A stretch of 64,000 nt of DNA, taken from positions 20,545,460 to 20,609,459 of the forward strand of contig CM046341.1 of NCBI GenBank assembly GCA_025403435.1. The letters are read 5' to 3'. This DNA comes from Artocarpus heterophyllus. Taxonomy: Eukaryota > Streptophyta > Magnoliopsida > Rosales > Moraceae. A model generated the notes under the pieces. That model was given only the letters and a program-made list of their open reading frames with translations. It did not search any database and was not told the origin of the DNA. Shown piece by piece: positions 55,153 through 64,000 of this stretch; within the stretch, counting starts at the first letter, position 1; the number at the start of each line of letters is the position of its first letter. Made by a program: the position numbers and the translations under genes.

Positions 55153-58100
55153 TGTAAAGTTCCATTATTAAACCTCATGATCATAGGTGTCGTCAATTTA
55201 AAATTATTAGGAATCAAATAGAATGTGTTGGTATATTTGAGTGTACTGAGAGAAAATGCATGTTTGAATTTTTGGAAATAAAGATGGGGTTGAGACGTAT
55301 AAAGATGCTTTCTTTAAAGGTTTTATTTACGTTCACTTCTTAAAGTTTGTTAACAAGTTTTTCGGCAAATTACCCACAAGATACAATAAACCCTTGAACA
55401 CAATATGTTATAACAAAAAAAAAAAGAAGTATGATTAATAACAGATTTTTCCATAATTATCCTGTTAAGTATTTAAGAAAGCACAAGTTTAGAATTTATA
55501 AACAAGCAATTTGAAAGTCTTAATAACTATAAGACTTTAGAAATAAATAATATTATAAATAATTAAAAATAATTTTATATTTGAAACATATAGCAAATAT
55601 GATGTTGTGATAGTATACTTAAATAATTAAAAATAATTATTTAATGTGCTAAACTAAAAGTTTATGATTCAACAGTTTCATGTATGAACCAAAGTAGCGA
55701 TAGTTATAAGAATCTCAATAAGAATATTTAAATTGAGATAATATAATAAAAAAGAATTTTGACTTTATATGATTATACGGAATTCCTATACGAAGCTAGT
55801 TTAGGTTAACATGTAATCAAAAACTTAATACCATGATTAAGAAATGGTAAGTATAAAGTTTATATATGCAAGATCAATCTTGATTTTTATGAGATTGCAA
55901 AGCATGACAAGGATTTTTAAGTCATAAGAATTAGTAGAAATTCAAGAATTCACGATGTCTTATACGTGCAAGGTAAATTACTTACAAGTATAAATAACTG
56001 TGTGAAATTTATAATAATAATAAATTATTATTATAAAAACGTTAATGGAATTCACAAACATTGTACGAGTCTTTAAGGCAAATGCAAAGTCACAAACAGA
56101 TAAATTTTAATCCATAAAGTGATTATGGAAAGTTTAAAGAGCATCCATAGATTGAAGGTGGAGTCATAAATGATATTTTATGAGAATCAGTTACGGTTAT
56201 AACCGTAAAGCACGTAATTGTGCCAAGTCTAGATTTTGAATTAAATCGACGTATAGGTAGTCAATTTAATTGACGAAAATTTTTATAAATTATGACTATT
56301 ATTTTTACAATAAAATTTGAAGTTTATAATATGAAAAATTATGTTTTAATAAACATTTTAAAGTTTTAAAGGTTACAAAAATTATTTTGATCAAAGTTCT
56401 AAATACATAATATTATTTAAAAAAAAGAAAAAGAGAGTAAATGTGGTGAATACAATTAAGGTGCGTTTGTTTCGTGGTTCGAATAACGGTTCAAATCATT
56501 TTGCTACAGTATTTTCTCTCACAAAAATTTAAATCTTCATTCAAATACTCTATTCAAATACTCGAACCAAACAGACTCTTAATCATTGGCTTTAAAGACA
56601 AATGTGTCAAAGTTTGTTATTTCAAAATAAAATCACAAAGTTTGTAAAAGTATGAATAATTCATGAAAATTATTTTTAAGACAGTATGAATATTTTAGTA
56701 AAACAATAATACAATAAGAGAACTAGCATCTATGTAATTATTTTTAAAGAACAAGAATTTTATAGTTTTAGAAAGTACAACTATATTTATAGAAATTTTA
56801 AGGTTACAGATCAAATTTGATAAATTCGACGTGACACAAATTAGACTATGAGGTCTCATTACCTATAAATACATAGACATAAAAAAAATTTCAGCCAATA
56901 GAAATCAACCATACTCTCTCTGGTTTCTCCCTCTACCCTCTTTCTCCTCCTCTAACTTAGTCTAAGAATCCAGCATTGGTTTTCGATACCTCCTGCATCA
57001 TCAAAAAGCTCATCGAGTTGAGTCGAATGGTGTGCTATGCTACCCATAACTCTGCCAGAGGAAGCCACACTCACTGGTCAAAATAGCGAAAGAACCCAAA
57101 CTTTTCCAACAAGATATCTTTGTCGTTTAGCATTCGATCGGCGTGATTCTTATTCCTACACGACTGCCACGACTAGGGGAACAAGACCCACACATGGTTG
57201 CACCTCAACAGTTGTCGGAGAGCTCTGCCTAAGCCCCGCCATTGTACACCTCCACGCCCCCGTGGATCACCGCCACACGAAATAGATGGCCGACACCTCC
57301 CAACCTGTAGGATTCAGAGGATGTGAGGATCACCCAAGAACCTTGCCGATCCGCCATGGCACAGGTGGAAAACATCGAATGCCAATGGAGTTGTTAGAGC
57401 TTTAATCCAAGTGACGACGAGACCCTTCATGGTGCCGTCTGAACCGAAAATCGACAGTGAGCATGATGCCTCCATCAATTTTACATCATAGCTACCGTAT
57501 GATAGAGTTCCAAACTCACCGCCGTAGACCACAAGGAGGAGCATTGATGACGCCCTTTCCAATGATGGTACTTCAAATTCATTTGCGCCAAAACAACCAG
57601 AGGAATACGAAAAAAAACGCCTAAGTCAATTTTGGGATTCCATAGCCAGAGCATCGCGGTCCACGCTGCCATTTTTTGCCAAAATTGTGGAGCTAGATCC
57701 ATGTAGAAGGAGGTTGAATTAGTGAAATTGATACCACGATTAAAATTAAAAGGGTCGATTTAGGGGGGTTGGCCTGAGTTTGGCCACCAATGGAGTTAGG
57801 TCAATAGCGGTCAATGGTGACATCGGGTTTTGGTGAACCGGACCTCCGATTGGCGATCTAAGACTACCACCAGACTTGTTTTGACATCCTAAACATGATG
57901 GTGTTCTTTGTTTGAGCTAATTTTACTCCGTTGAAAATCATCCGGTATCGATTACACGTGGATCGATGCGACTAAACTACAGTACTGGAGTCCATAATGA
58001 TGTTTATAGCAATTATAAATCTCCATGAAGTATTCCCAACCATCCATGGTTTACTTAAGGACCACTATCGAGGATGCTTTGTAGACTACAGATACAGCGA

Positions 58101-59827
58101 GATTTGACTGAAACCGCTTAGCTCGGAGTCCAGGTAAGTATGAATCTCGCCTTCAATATGGATGATTTTTTTAAATAAATTGTTTTATATGTTTTAACAG
58201 AAATTTATGAAATGCATGACCAGTGATTTGTCACACTGTGTTATGTTATCATGTGATATTATGTTATGACATAATTATGATTTATTATGTTCATGTCATG
58301 CTATATCATGTGATGTTGTGAGGATGTCATGATCAATATTTGATGTATGCAATATTTAAATCATATTGTTAAGTCACCTTCAAGCTAAACATGTTTACAA
58401 TTTATGGTTTATGATTTATGCAATTATAAGGCTATGTAGTAACATGTCATACTACATACACACAATAGGATAAGTGAAATTAATAAGACAAGTTAAGGGT
58501 ATCGTATCAACCTCCTGACCTACGCGGAGGCTTCAAAAAAAAGTTTATGATTTCGGCGTCATTAGAGACCTCGTGAACCCTGACCTTTTGAAGATCGCGC
58601 GCAATCGATACTGATCACCTTGGCCCAATTAGTAAGATAAGTTTAGCTTAATAATTAAGCATAATACAGGTTGGTAAGCAACATAAAATGTTCATGCATA
58701 TTTTTATTTAAATGATTTTTAATTATGTTTTGTGAATCTAATTTCTTACTTGTTGAGCAAAAACTCATTTACGTATGTTCATGCTGTAAGTAAGAAAACC
58801 TATCAATGCCATTTGATGGGTAGTGGTGAGTGACGGATGAATGTTCGAGATAGAAATAGACACAGCTCATGCAAATGTAATATTTTCGCAATCTTAGTTT
58901 AAGTAATTATGCACGTTTTTATTTTACGAAATTATGTATGTTTTTAGATTATAAAAATTATGTACGCATAAATAAGTAAATAAAATTATGTAATTATATC
59001 TTAAAAGCCGAGGTTATGATTATACAACCTTGGTGTAAAGAACTATAAGGTTTTAAAAATATTACAATAGAAAAAGTAACGAATGCACCAAAATTTTTAA
59101 ATAAGGAAATTATGAAATTATTTATATTTAAGAAATCTTATAGGAGTTTTACGTTAGATTATGTGAGGATTTTATCGAATATGTTTTACGAATTTATCAT
59201 TATGAAATTTTGAAAGAATATGTTTCTGAGACACTAATATGTTAGATCTAAGAGAATAAATTATAAGAAATTACCATTATGATAAGTTTAAAAAGGGAGT
59301 AAGTTGTAAGTAATCAATATGTTATTTTTAAAATAATAAATCATAAGTAAAATATATAGATAATTTTTAAGAAAGTTTTAAAGAGTATTTAAAATAGGAT
59401 TGTAACGCAACATTTAGTGTAAAATTGTTTTATAAATATATTCATTTAAATTAAGGAATGTTGGAAGTAATTTTTAAATCATTATCTTATGTTTAAAAGA
59501 AAAGTTATAAGGAATTAATATTTTGTTTTAGGAAGTTAATATATGATGCATATAATGAATTAAGTCTATAGGGACTATGATTTTGTTTAAAGGTAATAAT
59601 TGTTATCACGTTATAATTACGTTTAAGAAATTAATATTAATATGCTAGATTTATGTAATTGAGTTTTGGGAAACAACTATAATTTTCTTTCAAGGAAATA
59701 TGTTAAGAATTTATAGTCAAGGTTTTATTTAAAAAATATTATTCTGAAATTTAAGTACTTTACATTAATGCAAGTTAAGATTAAGATTCTGTAGTTAAGT
59801 AATGGCCACCTAATTAGGGTCCTTACA
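55153..59827 (+). mobile_element. Very long LTR (3' end clear, 5' end tentative)
   Basis: The end GTCCTTACA at 59827 is followed by a PBS-like sequence. A TATA box (CTATAAATA, 56863-56871) precedes a CT-rich leader (56912-56956). GTAAGTATGAATCTC near 58135 resembles a splice donor. This is the layout of a Gypsy LTR, plus strand. TGTAAAGTTCC at 55153 could be the start but does not mirror the end well, so the 5' boundary is a guess. Frames at 57037-57285 and 57314-57702 lie in the leader region of this LTR and match nothing known. Confidence 0.45.
56460..56578. mobile_element. Small MITE, 119 bp
   Basis: The ends GGTGCGTTTGTTTCGTGGTT and (reverse complement) GAGTCTGTTTGGTTCGAGTA are imperfect terminal inverted repeats. 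TTAA flanks both sides (56456-56459 and 56579-56582). The GTTTGGTTCGA wording and TTA/TTAA target suggest a Tourist-like (PIF/Harbinger) or related MITE. Confidence 0.7.
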
Positions 59828-59846
59828 GTTAGTATCAGATCAGAGC
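59828..59846 (+). other. PBS-like site after the long LTR
   Basis: TTAGTATCAGATCAGAGC resembles TGGTATCAGAGC with a small insertion and a mismatch. It supports an LTR end at 59827. Confidence 0.5.
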
Positions 59847-62800
59847 TAGTATTTTGTTATCCAATTTCACGTTCGTCACGCGCTTGCTATGTCACAGTCC
59901 AAGTAAGATAAGTTAATTAAATATTAAATTAAGTTACGTTAAACAATAGGTGCCAGTATTTTGAATACCGGGAATCAAGCTATCGTCACGTCAAGTATAG
60001 TTGTAGATGTCCTCTCAAGGCTCGATGTTATGAGTAGCTGCCATGACACTTCAAATTATGGGAAGCAGTATTAGGTTCCGATTGCCTAAGTCAGCTGGAC
60101 AACAAGTAGAATCAAGTGGACGCTTGAATCGACACTTCAAGATGATTGACACTCAAAGTACAAATACAAGTGGGAATATTTAGAGCTACAACCAACTATT
60201 TAAAATAAAATTAGTCATTTTCTAAACTTCCTCTTTACTTACTCCTCATTTTTTATTTCATCTTCTACCTTTTTTTATTCAATAAGGAAGCCATGAGCAA
60301 GGCGGCTCCATCCCATAAAGAAAACAAGCATGTAGGTGCTTTTCCAATTAATCGCTATCTCGCAAACAAAGCCACCACCCATGCAATGTGTGAACTAGAT
60401 CTTTACTAAAAGCTGATTCCATAGGCGGATGGATAATGCCCCTTCATTTTTCCATGAGAACAAAGGAAGTCACAGTCAAGATATGTGAAGGACGAAAGCA
60501 CTAAGTTTTTTTCAAAGAATTACCACCAAAGGTGATGATGTCAAGACATTTCTTTGAAGCACAAATGAGCACTTTTTCAAAAAGAATTTCCTAGCTTTGT
60601 CCATTAACAAGGACATCAATATCCGACTTGGAGACTGCATAGAAGAATAGATAGGCATAGTACCACTATAGGGTTAGTGGTATAATATGCCATATGATTA
60701 AGCAAGTATATGTATAGTATACAAAGTAAGATTTATGTATGAATAGTAGAACCTTCCGATAGGAAGAGCTTTATGTTATGCAAACGAGTAGGGTCTTGAT
60801 CTCAACAACGGTATGTTATGTAATAATTGCTAATAAAAACATGTGTTTAATAGTTTCATGACATGAAAATAGGATTGATATATGCATAAATGTTATAATC
60901 TATGATTGTTGTATGTATTATCAATACAATATGACTAATAAATATGATATGAAATAGTTGTTAACAAAAGAAAAATGTTTAACAACTCTATGATTCGAAG
61001 GTATGAATGACAAGTATAAGCATGATATGCTTATGAATGTAGTGTGTATATATGATATAAATATGAATGCTATGATTGATGCTTGTCATTTTTATTATAA
61101 ATATGATATAGTCTATAAGTGCCATGTAATGTACAATTGACATGCACGATAAGGTTCATAAGAAACCCATTAAGAACCCAACCTCATAGGTTACGGTAAA
61201 AGGATAGATTCTATAGAATCAGAATCTTGATAAGGATAAATCCATAGATCCTTACAAAAAAATTAGGATGTAAGCAGAAGAACTTCCTAGAGGTCATAGA
61301 CTGTATATGGGTGGTTACTTTTAAACTAATATCCGACTAAACAGACTCCACAATAGTGATCTCAAAATGAGGTAATCCCTCCCCAACCTACAGATAGGAA
61401 AATAATATATAAACAAATAGGTAAAAGAATAAACAACAAAATAAGTTATGTGGATTGATCAAACACTATTGTCTAAAAAGTTAAGACCATTTAAGTAAAG
61501 ATTGCTGAAGCAAAGTTGCTTCCACTCATCTAAAAGATGTAAGTAAGATCACAAGTTTATTATAAGATAATAAGGATAACAATATACATTCATTAATATA
61601 CCTACTTAAGAATTAAGAAAGAAATGACTTCAAACCAGTTCAATATCTGAACCACTCTGATAGAATTATGTAACTCAGTAGAGTAACAAGAACAAAGGGA
61701 AACCAGTAGAAATTCCTAAGTAAAACATACATCCCATCATATGACTCAATGACATCTAGTCATCAATAGGTAGAAAACCCGGTTTAAGATAAGCTAATAG
61801 ATATGTTCTTCCAAGAACACCATGTTCCATGTTATTAAACGATCTTTAGTCACTAATGGGTAGAGAACCAATTTAAGACAAGTAGCCAAAGATGTTCACT
61901 TAAGGTAGCAAATAGAAAATTCTCAGATGAGGTGGTAAGCTTACCTCACCCAAATTACTTATCTAAGAAAACCACCTTCAGTAGACATGGTCCCTCTAGT
62001 TTACGAGGCCTGTAGATAAGAAAAGGTTATGGAATAGGCATGATCAGAGAACTTAAGAGTCAAATACTAAACCCTCACTAGTAATTAGATGCTACAAAAT
62101 ACGAACGTAGGGATAATAAAAAACCTTTTAACCAGCTAAGATGTGTCATATTGAGGAAAAATCCTCTTGAATTAGTAGTAGAGCAAACATATGAGAGTAT
62201 CACTCAACTTGTTAAGAAAAACTTAGTTATGTAGCCGATGGTCGGAGTAACCTTATGCCATTTTCATTTTAAAAAAAGTATAGGTGTGCTTAGTCACGTA
62301 AAATAAGCCTAACTATGACATCATCCTTAGAGTAGTTTTTATTGGGACTCATACCAAAGAACTTCCAAGCCAAGGCTGTGAATTTTATGACGCATCCCTC
62401 AGGGAATAATATACATGAAGGAGTGGCATCCTTCGGGAGTATCGATGCGATCTCCCTGATAAATGTACAGATAGTAAAGACTAGAGAACATATGACATCC
62501 AATCAATATGAATGGCAAGATTAAGAGTAAGATGTCGAGGCTTGGGACATAGCAACGATTTAATGGCCATTTATACACCCTTCCTGATGCCAATAAAAGG
62601 TGCACTAATATAAAGATAAGAGATAGTATACGGGGAGGATGACACATGTAGTGTCCACCAAGTAAAGTAGTGCATTTGAAGTTAGTTTTATAAACATGCC
62701 TCAACAGTAGAAATTGTGCAATAGGCAAGAAAGACCTATCAAAACCTCTTCTAGCAACGATAGGACCTGCATGATTTGTCATTTGCAAGTTAAAGCATTA

Positions 62801-63008
62801 TGCTATATAAAAAAAAATTAATCAAACCTAAGATTAGAGTGTTAGGGTAACAAGTTAGAATCATTATGACTTGTTAAAATATAGACTTCATGTAAGATTA
62901 TAAGAATAAGTGTCAAGTTCATATTGTTCATCTAAAGGACAGATGAACATGAAAAAGAAAATCGACAGATTTCTTCTTGATAGAATTTTGAAGCCATCAA
63001 AACTAATA
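59847..63008. other. Possible eroded internal region, no recognisable domains
   Basis: If the LTR at 59827 is real, this would be its internal region. However, I find no gag zinc knuckle, protease, RT or integrase motif in any frame. The frames at 62290-62788 overlap each other on both strands without a known motif. Confidence 0.4.
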
Positions 63009-63013
63009 ACCCA

Positions 63014-63710
63014 TGTTGAGGGAAATCTTCTTGATGAGAAAATCATCTGAAGTTCATACCCTCTTAAAACCGAGCACCCGAACAGGTTGGCTGAAATGAC
63101 CAATCCGACCAGGACGGTATCTGTCCGACCAGGGACCTGTCCGACCAGGGACCCGTCCGACCAGGATCTGCCCGACCAGGGACCCGTCCGACCAGGATCT
63201 GTCCGACCAGGGACCCGTCCGACCAGGATCTGCCCGACCAGGGACCTGTCCGACCAGAGACCTGTCTGACCGGGACCTGTCCAACCAAGGACCTGTCCGA
63301 CCAGGATCTGTCTGACTTACCCAAAGACCACCACGTGGCACCATCTCAACCCTCCGTTGGGCAATCCTCCTTCTCCGGAGACCGTGACACCTGTCGCTGG
63401 ACACCTGGGTTACGGGCCAAACCGGTCCATACCCGGATCCAAGCTAAACTCTATAAATAGGAGCATCAACTCCACCACAAAGGTACGGGCATTCTTCCCT
63501 CGCCTACTCTGCCTTTCCTTAGCTCTTCCCGGTCAGAACACTGACTTGAGCGTCGGAGCGCCCTTGGCAGACACCAAACCGGTGTCCCCATACTCCGAGG
63601 CCTTCTCTCCTCTTGCAGATCCGACCAGACTAGGCCGAGCCGGGCAGAACAGGGAACCCGACCACCGTGCGTCCCCGCACGCGGTGTTGTGCCGAAATCA
63701 GGCATCAACA
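63014..63710 (+). mobile_element. Solo LTR with U3 minisatellite
   Basis: It begins TGTTGAGGGAAATC and ends AAATCAGGCATCAACA (TG...CA). An exact 5-bp target duplication ACCCA lies at 63009-63013 and 63711-63715. A TATA box (TATAAATA) is at 63452-63459, followed about 80 bases on by ACTGACTTGAGCGTCGGAGC (63540-63559), a phrase common near the start of Gypsy/Tat transcripts. There is no PBS or coding after it. It is 697 bp and GC-rich, unlike its surroundings. Confidence 0.9.
63095..63316 (+). repeat. 15/16-base minisatellite in the U3 of the solo LTR
   Basis: About 13-14 tandem units alternate between CTGTCCGACCAGGGAC (16) and CCGTCCGACCAGGAT (15), with a regular two-unit alternation in the middle. 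Each unit contains CCGACC. The array ends about 135 bases upstream of the TATA box. Frames through it (Gly-Arg-Thr-Gly-Pro-Trp-Ser-Asp repeats) follow from the repeat. Confidence 0.92.
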
Positions 63711-63715
63711 ACCCA

Positions 63716-64000
63716 TAAGCATACTTCTTAGTTATTTTCCCCACATTATTCCCATCCATAAAAATAAAATATACAAAAAATACCCAACAAAAAAAGACTT
63801 CTAGTACCTATCCCCCTCTTAGAAAGGAAATCTTTTTAAATTCAAGGTTGCAAATCAAGGACTAGATTAAGCAAAACTTGAAGTAGTTGGTAGAACTACT
63901 ATCCTTAACCATGAAGAATAGAAATTCCATGATATCAGAAGATCCAACCCATAAACTAAGACCATCAATAGACACTTCCTCTTCTAAATGTTAATAATAC
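63716..64000. other. Right edge, AT-rich sequence without a gene
   Basis: This continues the sequence interrupted by the solo LTR. No motif or frame is recognised. Confidence 0.5.

Noticed and set aside
57037..57702. Host gene candidates on both strands near 57 kb
   Set aside because: They lie downstream of a TATA box and CT leader within what looks like a long LTR, and the frames have no recognisable domain.
63095..63316. Regular short repeats resembling a CRISPR array
   Set aside because: The units are contiguous without unique spacers, lie inside a plant solo LTR, and no cas genes are present.
63054..63404. Long frames on both strands with Gly-Arg-Thr-Gly-Pro-Trp-Ser-Asp repeats, candidate repeat protein
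   Set aside because: The peptides are a direct consequence of the 15/16-base minisatellite in the U3 of a solo LTR. Frames exist on both strands and there is no supporting start context.

Overview
The window looks like nuclear DNA from a eudicot-type plant. It is AT-rich and dominated by degraded LTR retrotransposons of plant lineages (Ty1/Copia, Ty3/Gypsy chromovirus, Ty3/Gypsy Tat), a hAT transposon and MITEs. I see no bacterial operons, no rRNA or tRNA genes and no clearly intact host protein gene. The only recognisable host-type gene is a full-length, intronless LOG-like (cytokinin riboside phosphoribohydrolase) pseudogene at 1781-2383 on the minus strand. The species cannot be named from the sequence alone.

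Layout. 1-1660: decayed Copia pol. 1781-2430: LOG pseudogene with a TATA-like box. 2431-4570: no recognisable coding. 4571-9326: a Gypsy-type LTR on the minus strand (LTR A) with a PBS-like site, interrupted by a related solo LTR in the opposite orientation (LTR B, 6760-9082); together they form a large inverted repeat. 9327-10429 and 28837-29290: two halves of an older LTR-like sequence split by a complete Tekay-like chromovirus (10435-28831, TSD TTAAG). That chromovirus is itself split, inside its reverse transcriptase, by a complete Copia element on the minus strand (14783-24407, TSD TGCTC). 29534-30747: a MITE-like element with an extremely AT-rich core. 30748-32780: unassigned. About 32780-51030: a hAT transposon with local tandem duplications and a Copia RNase H scrap. 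Its transposase gene is cut by a Tat-lineage element (37340-49936), whose 5' LTR carries a solo LTR (38063-39671, TSD CCGTC). The Tat element has a second (archaeal-type) RNase H and an antisense extra ORF in its 3' region. 51030-55150: AT-rich, low-complexity sequence. 56460-56578: small MITE. About 55150-59827: end of a very long LTR followed by a PBS-like site. 63014-63710: solo LTR (TSD ACCCA) with a 15/16-bp minisatellite upstream of its TATA box.

The least expected observations are four. First, a GC-rich dyad (type GTTCGGC-NN-GCCGAAC) recurs as small arrays in otherwise unrelated elements: Copia LTRs, the Copia leader, chromovirus LTRs, and LTRs A and B. The arrays differ sharply between LTRs of one element. 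Second, the Copia 5' leader holds a series of six inverted repeats, four with a CCTAGGGG-type core. Third, the LOG copy is intronless and nearly intact. Fourth, the Tat element carries an antisense ORF. All element genes are interrupted by stops or frameshifts, and many stops fit C-to-T decay of methylated DNA.
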